A stretch of DNA of 64,000 nucleotides. Source: an uncultured Bacteroidota bacterium (GTDB lineage Bacteria; Bacteroidota; Bacteroidia; Bacteroidales; P3). The stretch covers positions 62,001-126,000 of the forward strand of contig CADCEC010000005.1 of the NCBI GenBank assembly GCA_902800395.1, written 5' to 3'. Under the pieces are notes generated by a model. The model ran no database searches. It saw only the letters and a list, made by a program, of their open reading frames with translations, and had not been told where the DNA came from. Every line of letters starts with the position of its first letter. The first letter of the stretch is position 1. Made by a program: the position numbers and the translations under genes. Positions 25,784-34,202 of this stretch are shown piece after piece.

Positions 25784-26862
25784 TTACTACCACCCAGATA
25801 GAAATGGCCCTGGGCCACGTCAACGACCCCGACCTCGGGCAGAGTCTCACCTCCCTCGGCATGATTGAGAATATCAAGGTCGACGGGATGAAGGTCTCCT
25901 TCGACCTCGTCCTCACCACCCCGGCTTGCCCCATGAAGAAAAAGATGAGCGACGACTGCATCAACGCCATCCACGAGCTGGTGGACCGCAATGCCGAAGT
26001 GGAGATAAATCTTACTTCGCGTCCGCAGCCTGACCCCAAGGAGGAGTTCAAGGAGGTCTTCAAGAACATCCACCATATCATCGCCGTAGCCTCCGGCAAG
26101 GGCGGAGTAGGTAAGAGCACGGTGGCTGCCAATTTGGCAGTCTCCCTTGCCAAAACGGGTGCCAAAGTGGCACTCGTCGACGCCGACATCTATGGACCCT
26201 CCATCCCGATAATGTTCGGCATCACCGAAGAGGAGGTCTATGGGCACAAGGTGGGGGAGAAGACCTATATGCTACCCATCGAGCGTTACGGTATTAAGCT
26301 GATGAGTGTCGGCTTCTTTGTCGATGCCACCAAGGCCCTTGCCTGGCGCGGACCTATGGCCAGCGGCGCCCTCAAGCAGATACTCACCGAGACCTGGTGG
26401 GATGAGATTGACTATATGGTCGTCGACATGCCCCCGGGAACCGGCGACATCCAGCTCACCCTCGCACAGACCATCCCCGTCACGGGAGCTATCATCGTCA
26501 GCACCCCGCAGCAGGTAGCTCTAGCCGACGTCGTCCGCGGTGTCGAGCTCTTCCGCAATGAATCCGTCAACATCCCTGTCCTCGGATTCGTCGAGAATAT
26601 GGCCTGGTTCACTCCTGCCGAGTTGCCAAACAACAAATACTTTATCTTCGGCAACGGCGGCTGCCGCAAACTGGCCGATGAGATGAACATCCCGCTGCTG
26701 GGCGAGATACCTCTGGTGCAGAGCATTGCCGAGAGTGGCGACAGCGGAAAGCCCGCGGCACTCTTCGACCCCGCCAATACCAAAGACCCTGTCCGCGAGG
26801 CCTTTGACGCCCTCGCACAGAACACCATCCGTGAAATCTGCAAGCTCCACGTCACCAAATAA
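25780..26862 (+). CDS. apbC: Mrp/ApbC-type iron-sulfur cluster carrier
   Basis: 360 residues. N-terminal MIP18 (DUF59) domain (about 1-85), then a deviant-Walker P-loop ATPase (VASGKGGVGKSTVAANLA, 105-122), DADIYGPS and the VVDMPPGTGD Walker B. It transfers Fe-S clusters to apoproteins. The expected CxxC pair near the C-terminus is not obvious in this sequence. The next gene is a NifU-type scaffold protein, so this is an Fe-S assembly pair, here joined to the thioredoxin-like gene upstream. Confidence 0.93.
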   Translation: MITTTQIEMALGHVNDPDLGQSLTSLGMIENIKVDGMKVSFDLVLTTPACPMKKKMSDDCINAIHELVDRNAEVEINLTSRPQPDPKEEFKEVFKNIHHIIAVASGKGGVGKSTVAANLAVSLAKTGAKVALVDADIYGPSIPIMFGITEEEVYGHKVGEKTYMLPIERYGIKLMSVGFFVDATKALAWRGPMASGALKQILTETWWDEIDYMVVDMPPGTGDIQLTLAQTIPVTGAIIVSTPQQVALADVVRGVELFRNESVNIPVLGFVENMAWFTPAELPNNKYFIFGNGGCRKLADEMNIPLLGEIPLVQSIAESGDSGKPAALFDPANTKDPVREAFDALAQNTIREICKLHVTK

Positions 26863-26885
26863 ACTTTAAACGTTAAACTTTATTC
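26863..26885. repeat. TTTAAACG-word repeat
   Basis: ACTTTAAACGTTAAACTTTA fills the 31-base gap between apbC and the NifU-like gene. It is related to the TTTAAAG family at 36817 and 61779. Confidence 0.65.
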
Positions 26886-26893
26886 AATTCAAA

Positions 26894-27139
26894 ATGACCG
26901 ACCAAGAGAAACCCGCCATCGAGCAAAAAGTAAAGAACGCCCTTGCCCAGATACGTCCCTACCTCCAGCAGGACGGTGGCGATGTGGAATATGTCGACAT
27001 GACCGCCGAAGGCGTTGTCATTGTGCGCCTCAAGGGGCATTGCGGATCCTGTCCTCACGCCATGCAGACCCTGAAGCAGGGTATCGAGCAGGCCCTGAAA
27101 CGTGTTATTCCCGAAGTAAAATCGGTGGAGAAGATTTAA
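26894..27139 (+). CDS. NifU-like Fe-S scaffold domain protein
   Basis: 81 residues, the stand-alone C-terminal NifU domain. Motifs IRPYLQQDGGDVEYVDM and LKGHCGSCPHAMQTLK carry the cluster-binding CxxC. It assembles or delivers Fe-S clusters and lies right after the ApbC-type carrier gene. Confidence 0.93.
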   Translation: MTDQEKPAIEQKVKNALAQIRPYLQQDGGDVEYVDMTAEGVVIVRLKGHCGSCPHAMQTLKQGIEQALKRVIPEVKSVEKI

Positions 27140-27206
27140 ACCTTCTGCCTGCTCTGCAGGCCTTGAGCACCTTGAAAGTTAATTAAATATAGCGAAAAAC
27201 CGTTAC

Positions 27207-27749
27207 ATGATCTACACTAAGACTGGTGACCGCGGAACCACCTCCCTTGTGGGTGGTAGCCGTGTGAACAAAGACGACCACCGTGTTGAAGCCTACGGCA
27301 CTGTCGACGAGCTCAATTCGCATATCGGGCTTCTTGCCGAGATGATGCGTCCCCTTGGGGGAGGCTACTACGACGAGCTGAAGGCCGTACAGCACAACCT
27401 CTTCACGTTGCAGACCCTTTTGGCCACCGAGGACGAGACCATCTATGCCCGTCTGCCGCAGTTGGCGGAGGAGGAAGTCGATATGCTGGAGCGGCAGATA
27501 GACCTCATCACGGACCGTCTGCCCAAGTTGCAGAACTTCGTCATTGCGGGAGGCAACCTTGCCGGTGCCCAGAGTCATGTGGCCCGCACCGTTTGTCGCC
27601 GAGCCGAGCGGCGAGTTGTCACCCTTGCCCGCGAAACAAAGGTTGATGATGTCATCTTACGCTACCTTAACCGTCTGTCGGACTACCTCTTTGTCCTAGC
27701 ACGCCTAGCTGTCGTGATGGATGGCAAGGAGGAGAATTTGTATGTTTGA
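27207..27749 (+). CDS. ATP:cob(I)alamin adenosyltransferase (PduO type)
   Basis: Makes adenosylcobalamin. 180 residues: N-terminal YTKTGDRGTTSLVGGSRVNKD (ATP-binding), VEAYGTVDELNSHIG, and the C-terminal RTVCRRAERRVVTLAR helix. The length is normal. In Bacteroidota the cofactor serves methylmalonyl-CoA mutase. No cobalamin genes are next to it. Confidence 0.95.
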   Translation: MIYTKTGDRGTTSLVGGSRVNKDDHRVEAYGTVDELNSHIGLLAEMMRPLGGGYYDELKAVQHNLFTLQTLLATEDETIYARLPQLAEEEVDMLERQIDLITDRLPKLQNFVIAGGNLAGAQSHVARTVCRRAERRVVTLARETKVDDVILRYLNRLSDYLFVLARLAVVMDGKEENLYV

Positions 27750-27823
27750 AAAAATTTTTCAGGGTAAATACTAAAACATTTTTTATTGCGTTTTGCAGAA
27801 AAATTTGAAGGAAAGAATATAGT

Positions 27824-28045
27824 ATGTATTGGACTCTAGAATTAGCATCGAAACTGGAAGACGCCCCCTGGCCCGCCACCAAGGAGGAACTCATTGACTA
27901 TGCCCAGCGCACCGGCGCCCCTATGGAAGTTGTCGAAAACCTTCAGGAAATAGAAGATGAAGGCGATCAATATGAAAGCATCGAAGATATCTGGCCCGAC
28001 TACCCCACCAAGGAAGACTTTTTCTTTGAAGAAGACGAATATTAA
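27824..28045 (+). CDS. DUF2795-type small protein
   Basis: 73 residues. The first half (MYWTLELASKLEDAPWPATK, then ELIDYAQRTGAPMEVVENL) matches the short DUF2795 domain, and the tail is strongly acidic (EDFFFEEDEY). The 3' end overlaps the next gene. Function unknown; a nucleic-acid-linked role has been suggested for relatives, but nothing here shows it. Confidence 0.8.
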   Translation: MYWTLELASKLEDAPWPATKEELIDYAQRTGAPMEVVENLQEIEDEGDQYESIEDIWPDYPTKEDFFFEEDEY

Positions 28046-28805
28046 TAGCATCTCTATCATCGGCGCCGGCAACGTGGCCACCCACCTCGCCCTCGCCCTC
28101 CACAACACTGGCCACACCCTCCGGCAGGTCCTCGCACGCGAGTTCGACCACGCCGATTTATTGGCTTCCCGCGTAGGAGCCCAACCTATCAATAAAAGCT
28201 CACTGCTCGACGACAAGTCGGATGTCTACCTGCTGGCCGTCAACGACGACGCCCTCTATGACTTGGCTCTTGACCTGCGGCTCCCTAACGCCTTGGTGCT
28301 CCACACCTCCGGCAGCACCCCCGCCACCGTCCTCAAACCTATCTCACGCCGCTACGGTGTCGTCTGGTCGCCCCAGACCTTCGTGCGCGACATCGCGATG
28401 GACTACTCCCGCCTGCCCCTCTGCATCGAAGGCTCCACGCCCCAAGTGCTGCAAGAGATAGAAGACCTCTTCGCTCCCGTGACGGCCCATATCCACCACC
28501 TCGACTTCGAGCAGCGCCGCTGGGCACACCTCGCCGCCGTGATGGTGAGCAACTTTGGCAACGCCATCAACGCCCTTGCACAAGAGGCCCTCGAACAGCA
28601 CGGCATCGATTTCTCCATCCTGCGGCCGCTGGCCGAAGGCACCGTGCGCAAGATGGACTATGGCCCCCTCTGGCCGCAGCAGACAGGCCCCGCCCGTCGC
28701 CACGACCAGAAGACCCTCGACACTCAGCGACGCCTCCTCGCCGACAACCCCCAGCTCCTCCAACTCTACGACCTTCTCACGGAAATAATTCAAGAAAAAG
28801 CCTAG
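28026..28805 (+). CDS. Rossmann-fold/DUF2520-domain oxidoreductase-like protein
   Basis: About 259 residues from a TTG at 28026. N-terminal NAD(P)-binding motif SIIGAGNVATHLALAL, then a DUF2520 C-terminal helical domain (from about 150, WAHLAAVMVSNFGNAIN). Relatives begin a few residues before the Rossmann strand, so the TTG with a 20-base overlap of the DUF2795 gene is the best start. ATGs at 27957 and 27972 would add about 20 residues inside the neighbour. The reaction is unknown; the fold resembles ketopantoate- and pyrroline-reductase-type enzymes. Confidence 0.85.
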   Translation: MKKTNINSISIIGAGNVATHLALALHNTGHTLRQVLAREFDHADLLASRVGAQPINKSSLLDDKSDVYLLAVNDDALYDLALDLRLPNALVLHTSGSTPATVLKPISRRYGVVWSPQTFVRDIAMDYSRLPLCIEGSTPQVLQEIEDLFAPVTAHIHHLDFEQRRWAHLAAVMVSNFGNAINALAQEALEQHGIDFSILRPLAEGTVRKMDYGPLWPQQTGPARRHDQKTLDTQRRLLADNPQLLQLYDLLTEIIQEKA

Positions 28806-28837
28806 GTCTTCCTAGGACATCCTAGAAAACCCTAAAT
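28803..28837. repeat. CCTAGGA-word repeat
   Basis: TAGGTCTTCCTAGGACATCC, then TAGAAAACCC, in the gap before tatD. Same family as 4629-4668. Confidence 0.7.
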
Positions 28838-28840
28838 ATC

Positions 28841-29623
28841 ATGCAGTTTGTCGATACTCACTGCCACCTCTATGACGAAGCTTTCGACGGCGACCGCGAC
28901 GAAGTCTTGCAGCGCGCCCTCGATGCAGGTGTCACCACCCTGCTGCTTCCCGCTATCGACAGCCAAAGTCATGAACGGCAGGAACTTCTGGCAGCGCAGC
29001 ATCCCGAATGCTTCCGGCAGATGATGGGACTCCATCCTACGTCGGTGAAAGAAGACTTCGAGCAGGAACTCGATATCATTCACGATAAACTCTTCCATTC
29101 GCATAATTCGCCCACAGAATACGTCGCCGTAGGTGAAATAGGCCTCGATTTCTACTGGGACACCACCTACCTCGAGCAGCAGCGGGAGGTCCTCTTGCAC
29201 CAGATGCAGTGGGCCGAAGAACTGCAGCTGCCCGTCTGTCTTCATGTGCGCAAAGCCTACAACGAACTTTTTGGTCTCCTCAAACGGCTCAACCGTCCCC
29301 GCTACCAAGGGGTCATGCATTGTTTCGGCGGCAGCCTGCAGGAGGCCTACAAAGCCATCGAAATGGGTTTCCATCTGGGTGTGGGAGGTGTGGCCACCTT
29401 CAAAAATGCTGTTCTCGGCACCATTGCTGCCACCGTTCCCCTCGAGAGTTTGGTGCTCGAGACCGACGCCCCTTATCTCTCACCCGTCCCGCACCGCGGA
29501 CAACGCAACGAACCCGCCTATATTCCCCTCATAGCGCAAAAAATTGCCGACCTCCGCAGTATCACCCTCGGCGAGGTGGCTGACATCACCACTGCCAGCG
29601 CCAAATCTCTTTTCAACCTATAA
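28841..29623 (+). CDS. tatD: TatD-family metal-dependent DNase
   Basis: 260 residues. Metal-binding FVDTHCHLYDEAF at the start, GEIGLDFYWD, the histidine of PVCLHVRKA, HCFGG and the final ETDAPYLSPVPHRGQRNEP. TatD enzymes trim DNA in repair. It ends three bases before a convergent gene. Confidence 0.95.
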   Translation: MQFVDTHCHLYDEAFDGDRDEVLQRALDAGVTTLLLPAIDSQSHERQELLAAQHPECFRQMMGLHPTSVKEDFEQELDIIHDKLFHSHNSPTEYVAVGEIGLDFYWDTTYLEQQREVLLHQMQWAEELQLPVCLHVRKAYNELFGLLKRLNRPRYQGVMHCFGGSLQEAYKAIEMGFHLGVGGVATFKNAVLGTIAATVPLESLVLETDAPYLSPVPHRGQRNEPAYIPLIAQKIADLRSITLGEVADITTASAKSLFNL

Positions 29624-29626
29624 AAA

Positions 29627-30736
29627 TCAGAAGCCTATCTCAATACCTATCTCATGTATGGGATACGAGATGTAAAGCGGCAGCAGATTAGCGACAAGGC
29701 TAACCCGATGGAGGTATTTCTTTGGGAATAGTATACCTACACCCAAGGTCAGTCGCCAGGGGTTGAGTTCAATGCCTCCCAACATATGTGACAGCGCTAT
29801 ACTGCGTGCAGGGGTGACGCTTAAGCTCCACCCCACACTTTTGCTGTCCCGAGGGGCAATGCTATAAGTGAGCGGCAGGCTCGCATAAAGGCTAAAGGTG
29901 CTATAGGTGCCTTCTGTCTGGGTGATGATGACATCAGATAGGGATCCATCAACTCCCATCATCTGGTTATGGACTACATTCAATAACTCTCCCTGCTGGT
30001 AGTGGCCACCGAGGGAGAGGCCTATGTCGAAATGCCGCCGTTCGTTGCCCGCAATGGTGAAAGCCGCACCCACATCGGCCGTGAAGGTGCAGCGGGGTGT
30101 GAGGGCAAGGGAGGTCGTACTTTCGGTATTGGCTGAGGCATCACCAGCGTATCCAGTGCCGTAAGACGGGGTGGCCGAAGCCGTGACGGAGGAGATGAAG
30201 TGGAGATTGTTTGAGTGCTTTATTGCTTGATTGGATGGTTGGATGATTGGTTTGGAGGGCATACCTATCTCAGGGTAAAAAACGTCCACAAGGGTTGTCT
30301 CCGGAATGGGTTCAGAAAGAACATCGGGGGCGTGTACAGCGGTGTCTTCCTGCGGTAATTTCGCTACCAATGGTGACTCTTCGACGGTTGATGGCAGGGG
30401 CGAATCGGGAATCTCTATCATAGCGGTTTGATTGTCATAATGCCTCGTCGTGGCAGTCATCAATCGGGGTTCGACATTTACGGTGGCCACATCAACAGCT
30501 GGAACTGTATTGCCGGCAGTGGGCCGCACCTGTTGGGCGACAAGGGTTTGCTCTGAAGTTTGCGATGTCGAAAGCATCCGGACAATCCCCACCGACCCCA
30601 GAAGCACCAACAGCGTACACGCCACCCATGTGCGCCGCCGTGCCTGCACGTGTGCCAGATGCCGCACATGCGAAGCAATCTGCTTCTGCCGGCCATATTG
30701 CTGCAAAAGTTTTTCTATGTCGTCATTGTATTCCAT
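29627..30736 (-). CDS. Membrane protein with anti-sigma-like N-terminus and beta-rich C-terminus
   Basis: 369 residues from the ATG at 30736, which overlaps the sigma-factor gene by 14 bases. Residues 1-40 are soluble and basic (EYNDDIEKLLQQYG). One membrane helix follows (TWVACTLLVLLGSVGIVRML, about 37-56), then a low-complexity linker and a C-terminal region of alternating strands (TADVGAAFTIAG, HFDIGLSLGGHY, EIGIEIGF) that looks barrel-like. Part of the linker (IIQPSNQAIKHSNN) is encoded by a CAATCAAA repeat. Position after an ECF sigma gene suggests an anti-sigma or signalling partner; no named domain is recognised. Confidence 0.65.
   Translation of the reverse strand: MEYNDDIEKLLQQYGRQKQIASHVRHLAHVQARRRTWVACTLLVLLGSVGIVRMLSTSQTSEQTLVAQQVRPTAGNTVPAVDVATVNVEPRLMTATTRHYDNQTAMIEIPDSPLPSTVEESPLVAKLPQEDTAVHAPDVLSEPIPETTLVDVFYPEIGMPSKPIIQPSNQAIKHSNNLHFISSVTASATPSYGTGYAGDASANTESTTSLALTPRCTFTADVGAAFTIAGNERRHFDIGLSLGGHYQQGELLNVVHNQMMGVDGSLSDVIITQTEGTYSTFSLYASLPLTYSIAPRDSKSVGWSLSVTPARSIALSHMLGGIELNPWRLTLGVGILFPKKYLHRVSLVANLLPLYISYPIHEIGIEIGF
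30206..30255. repeat. CAATCAAA-word repeat inside the membrane-protein gene
   Basis: TTTGAGTGCTTTATTGCTTG, then ATTGGATGGTTGGATGATTGG, period about 8. Read on the minus strand as IIQPSNQAIKHSNN in the linker of the protein. Confidence 0.8.
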
Positions 30737-31214
30737 TTTCCATTTTTTTCCGGAGTGTGAGGTAGGCACGGCTCATCAGCGTGGTCACATTGGTCTCGCT
30801 GAGACCTGTTATTTCCGCCATCTCGTGGATGCTATGTCCTTTCACATATTTCAGTTCTATCAGTTGCTGCTGCTGAGGGGGCAAGGTGGCAATGGCCTCC
30901 TCTAACAGTTGGTAACGTTCCTCGGTAGCCTCTGCGTCGTCATCTTGCAGTGGGAAGCGGTCGGCCTCCTCCAAGGGGATGCTGTCGTGGCTATGTTGCC
31001 TCAGGATGTCGATGCATCGGTTGCGGAGCGTCCGCATACAGTAGCTGCGACAATCTTTCATCATGCCTAAGCGCCACCTCTTATGCCAAAGCTGGATAAG
31101 CGCTTCCTGCACGGCGTCGGCAGCCAGGTCGTCGTCATGCAGGAATCTCACCGCCACACGTTGCATCATGGGCTGTAGCGAGACAACGTCGCTTATAAAC
31201 CGTTCTGTATCCAT
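30723..31214 (-). CDS. ECF-type RNA polymerase sigma factor
   Basis: 163 residues. Region 2 (FLHDDDLAADAVQEALIQLW ... CRSYCMRTLRNRCID) and region 4 helix-turn-helix (QLIELKYVKGHSIHEMAEIT, then GLSETNVTTLMSRAYLTLRK). It redirects RNA polymerase to a target set, probably including its own operon. It is followed by a membrane protein that may be its regulator. The signal sensed is unknown. Confidence 0.93.
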   Translation of the reverse strand: MDTERFISDVVSLQPMMQRVAVRFLHDDDLAADAVQEALIQLWHKRWRLGMMKDCRSYCMRTLRNRCIDILRQHSHDSIPLEEADRFPLQDDDAEATEERYQLLEEAIATLPPQQQQLIELKYVKGHSIHEMAEITGLSETNVTTLMSRAYLTLRKKMENGIQ

Positions 31215-31220
31215 TATTAA

Positions 31221-31314
31221 GGTTAGAGATTATGGGTTATGGTTTAGAGACGGCTTCCGAACTTCATTGTTACGCAATTGTCTATAACCCATAACCTATA
31301 ACCCATAACCCATT
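31221..31314. repeat. ATAACCC repeat with inverted arms
   Basis: The left arm (31221-31250) carries GGTTAGAGATTATGGGTTAT and one more unit. The right arm (31281-31314) carries about four ATAACCC/ATAACCT units, the complement. A 30-base core lies between. The element fills the gap upstream of the sigma gene and touches the stop of the next gene. Confidence 0.85.
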
Positions 31315-32206
31315 AAAAAACTCCGTAGGTGATATGGTTTGTGACGTAGATGGTGGTCCAATACATGGTACTGTAGGAGTAGCTGACACTAGTGGGGTAA
31401 CCATCGGGGCCATAGGTGTACTTCCAGAGGCTCTCAATGCTGCTAATCTCGTCGTGGTTGGTGCAGTGTATCACACGACGCACCAGATTATTGCGGCACA
31501 GGCTGGTGGGCTCGTCCACGAAACTGCCATCAAAGATTTGTGAGGCGAAAAACAGACCCTGAAGACTGTTGGGGTGATTGTCGTAGTAGTAGTCTATCCA
31601 CGAAATACCGGTACAGTACCATGCCATCGAGTCCGCCGTGGCCCGCACCAGATTGCCACCGCTCCATTCCAGCGTCCACGTTTGCACCAAGGTATCGCCA
31701 AGGCGATCTACCATGAAACTTTCCTGCGGATGGATGAAAATCACAGCGTAGGGATAATGGCTTCCAGAGTGATAACAGAACTCGGTCTGGTACTGGTAGC
31801 CGCTGTCCCCGAAGGGATAGGTGATTTGGCTCAGCAGTCCATTGTTGTAGTTGAAACGGCAGGTGCGATTAGTGTAGCCATAATAGTCGATGGATTCCAG
31901 ACGGCCTTGACCATCATAATGGTAGGTATCGCGGAATGGGGTATAGAGGGCATGTTGAATCCCAGCCGTATCGTAGTCCACGGAGGCCAACTGCCCTTGG
32001 CTATTCCAGTGCCAGACATCGAAGTAGGTCAGGGAGTCGATGGAGGCCTCCACGCCCTCTTCATGAAGGTCGTACTGTATCTGGACGATGGGGCGTCCCG
32101 TCAGGCTTTTGCCGTTGAAGGGACTCCCGCTAGCGGAGAAGTCTTCAGAGCGCTCACACGCAACCATGGTCAGCACTAGCACGATAGAGAAAAGAATTCG
32201 TTTCAT
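31313..32206 (-). CDS. Lipoprotein with YD/RHS-like repeats
   Basis: 297 residues from the ATG at 32206 (MKRILFSIVLVLTMVACERS), lipobox ending at Cys17. The body has several short beta units of the form YDGQGRLESIDYYGYTNR and WNSQGQLASVDYDTAGI, as in Bacteroidota YD-repeat lipoproteins. Function unknown. It lies after another lipoprotein gene, one base apart, and before the sigma factor. Confidence 0.75.
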   Translation of the reverse strand: MKRILFSIVLVLTMVACERSEDFSASGSPFNGKSLTGRPIVQIQYDLHEEGVEASIDSLTYFDVWHWNSQGQLASVDYDTAGIQHALYTPFRDTYHYDGQGRLESIDYYGYTNRTCRFNYNNGLLSQITYPFGDSGYQYQTEFCYHSGSHYPYAVIFIHPQESFMVDRLGDTLVQTWTLEWSGGNLVRATADSMAWYCTGISWIDYYYDNHPNSLQGLFFASQIFDGSFVDEPTSLCRNNLVRRVIHCTNHDEISSIESLWKYTYGPDGYPTSVSYSYSTMYWTTIYVTNHITYGVF

Positions 32207-32207
32207 G

Positions 32208-32672
32208 TTAGAATTGTTGTTGATACACAATTGCTGTTTCAGGGAGATTATCCATAAAGACGCTTTCTACCTGGACAACCAGCGTGAAGGGCGTCCGAGG
32301 CAAGTTGTCAATCTGGAACGTGTTGTCGTAGAAACAAAAGCAGTCGGTCATTCCTTGTTCTCCCACATGTTCAGTGACGGTGACGACATCGCCCGCCATT
32401 TCCACCGTGGTCACGATACGATTGTCCGATCCGCAGTCCAAATCCATATTGTAATGAGTGATTATCATCGAGTTCGGAATGCCTATAACCCACGAGACCG
32501 CAATGGAATCTTCGTCGCTGCTTTTGGAAAGCCCGTCTGGGTCGGGAAAATGACAGTCGGAGACACTGACATTGCTGATTCCAGGGATAGCGACATTCTG
32601 CTTATCGCATCCCCAAAAAGCCGCGGCAACGACTCCCACCGCAACAGCTAAGGTAAAAAATGTTTTCTTCAT
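32208..32672 (-). CDS. Small lipoprotein, function unknown
   Basis: 154 residues from the ATG at 32672 (MKKTFFTLAVAVGVVAAAFWGCDKQ); the Cys follows a Trp-Gly, a usable lipobox. The mature part is beta-rich with an Ig-like look. No motif is recognised. It begins an operon with the YD-repeat lipoprotein, divergent from the lipoprotein gene at 32808. Confidence 0.7.
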   Translation of the reverse strand: MKKTFFTLAVAVGVVAAAFWGCDKQNVAIPGISNVSVSDCHFPDPDGLSKSSDEDSIAVSWVIGIPNSMIITHYNMDLDCGSDNRIVTTVEMAGDVVTVTEHVGEQGMTDCFCFYDNTFQIDNLPRTPFTLVVQVESVFMDNLPETAIVYQQQF

Positions 32673-32807
32673 CTTTTTAAACTTTAATCTACCTTTATAA
32701 CGTACAAAATGGCAAAATATCACATCTGTTCTGAAAAAAAGTTGCCTTTAGGGTGTGATTTTTTTCATTATTTTCCGTTATATAGGTGAATCAAAATACA
32801 TATTATC

Positions 32808-33566
32808 ATGAAAAAACATCTTGTCTTTTTGCTGTTCGCGGTGCTGGCTGCCGCAACATTGGCCTCCTGCACAAAGAATGCGGACAGCACCCATTTCCCC
32901 TACAACGGTCCTTGTCATTGCGGTGTTGACAATCCGCTCGACGATCTGGAATGGCTCCATCAGAATGTGCTCCTGTTTGAGTCATGGCGCGGAAAACAAG
33001 ATGCGTCAATAGCCGTGTGTACCTTCGACTCCGTCAAGCAGGGTTTCATCATCAACCCCTGTGTGCACTGCGACGACGGGATGTCCACGCTAGTGGACTG
33101 CGAGGGCCACGAGATAAGCATGCTGGGTGGCATCGCAGGCATCACCTACAACATCGACCCCTCCAGTGTGCGCATCATCTACTGCAACTATCCCGACACC
33201 GTCCCCACCCTTACCAACAAAAAATGGCACCTAAAGTATTTCGTCGACCGCACGACTAGCCCCTGGACGAAAGAGAGCCCCGAGAATAGTAACGGGTCCA
33301 TCCCCTTTTGGCTCCAGTTCTACGAGAACGGCGTAGTTCAAGGCGGCGGCATCAACCATCTATGGGGCAACTATTCTGTCCTCAACGACCACATCAATAT
33401 CCTTATCGGAAACACAACCGAGATCTACGACCCATCGGGCTGGGAGGAGAGCCTCCTTGCCGCCCTTAACGGCGCCACCATCTGCAACTTCTTCGACTAT
33501 GGCGGCCGCATGAGAATCTACTACGACCAGAACCGGAAATTCCTTGAATTTACGCTGGAGGAATAA
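32808..33566 (+). CDS. Lipoprotein with META-like C-terminal domain
   Basis: 252 residues. Lipobox LASC at 19-22. The N-terminal half is Cys-rich (GPCHCG, INPCVHCDDG, VDCEGH). The C-terminal half (KKWHLKYFVD, FWLQFYENGVVQGGGINHLWGNY) resembles META/HslJ domains. Function unknown; probably surface or periplasmic. It starts the accessory stretch on the plus strand. Confidence 0.65.
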   Translation: MKKHLVFLLFAVLAAATLASCTKNADSTHFPYNGPCHCGVDNPLDDLEWLHQNVLLFESWRGKQDASIAVCTFDSVKQGFIINPCVHCDDGMSTLVDCEGHEISMLGGIAGITYNIDPSSVRIIYCNYPDTVPTLTNKKWHLKYFVDRTTSPWTKESPENSNGSIPFWLQFYENGVVQGGGINHLWGNYSVLNDHINILIGNTTEIYDPSGWEESLLAALNGATICNFFDYGGRMRIYYDQNRKFLEFTLEE

Positions 33567-33603
33567 AAAGAAGTCAATTGTCAAAGAGGCCGTCTTTTTC
33601 ATA

Positions 33604-33651
33604 CAATAATTACTGATAATTCACGTTCAATAATTACTGATAATTCACGTT
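33604..33651. repeat. 24-base tandem duplication
   Basis: CAATAATTACTGATAATTCA plus CGTT occurs twice, exactly, back to back. The second copy runs to just before the next gene's ATG. Confidence 0.95.
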
Positions 33652-33667
33652 GAAAAAAACGAGCCCC

Positions 33668-34117
33668 ATGAAAATCAAATATCTGAAACTGAAAAACTGG
33701 CTGCTCGTCTCGCTGGCAGGATTGCTAGGCCTGCAACTGGGGTGTGGCAAGGAACCCAAGGACATGTACGGATGCCCTTGTATTGGCTACAATGTGAAAG
33801 GTTCTGTAGTGAATGAGGAGAGACAACCCATTCCCGGTATCGGTGTGGGTAGTCGGGATATGAGCACCTCTGAAAACAGAGTGGTAATGCCTGGCATTGA
33901 ATACCATGACACCACTGATGCAGAGGGCCGCTTCGACGTGACTTTCTTCGATTTCCCCGATGTATCTTCCGTCAAGGTTGATTTCTGGGACATAGATGGC
34001 GAACTGAATGGCAGTTATGAGCACCAAGATGTCAATGTATCGTTCCAAGACGTTGAATTCTACAACCAGACAGGGATAAGAGAAATTCAAGTCACCCTAC
34101 AGCGTGCCAACGAGTAA
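33668..34117 (+). CDS. Putative lipoprotein, radical-SAM-associated type
   Basis: 149 residues from the ATG at 33668 (a TTG at 33650 is also open). Lipobox-like LGLQLGCG, then MYGCPCIGYNVKGSVVNEER and PIPGIGVGSRD, a carboxypeptidase-regulatory-like beta domain. This layout resembles a Bacteroidales lipoprotein family annotated as radical SAM-associated, although no radical SAM gene is in the window. Function unknown. Confidence 0.65.
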   Translation: MKIKYLKLKNWLLVSLAGLLGLQLGCGKEPKDMYGCPCIGYNVKGSVVNEERQPIPGIGVGSRDMSTSENRVVMPGIEYHDTTDAEGRFDVTFFDFPDVSSVKVDFWDIDGELNGSYEHQDVNVSFQDVEFYNQTGIREIQVTLQRANE

Positions 34118-34202
34118 AAGTTTTCTTTTAATCTCCACACAATAAATCTTTTTTTCTCACGTTGTTTTATTATTTGAAATAAATAATAAAGACATCTATA
34201 CA

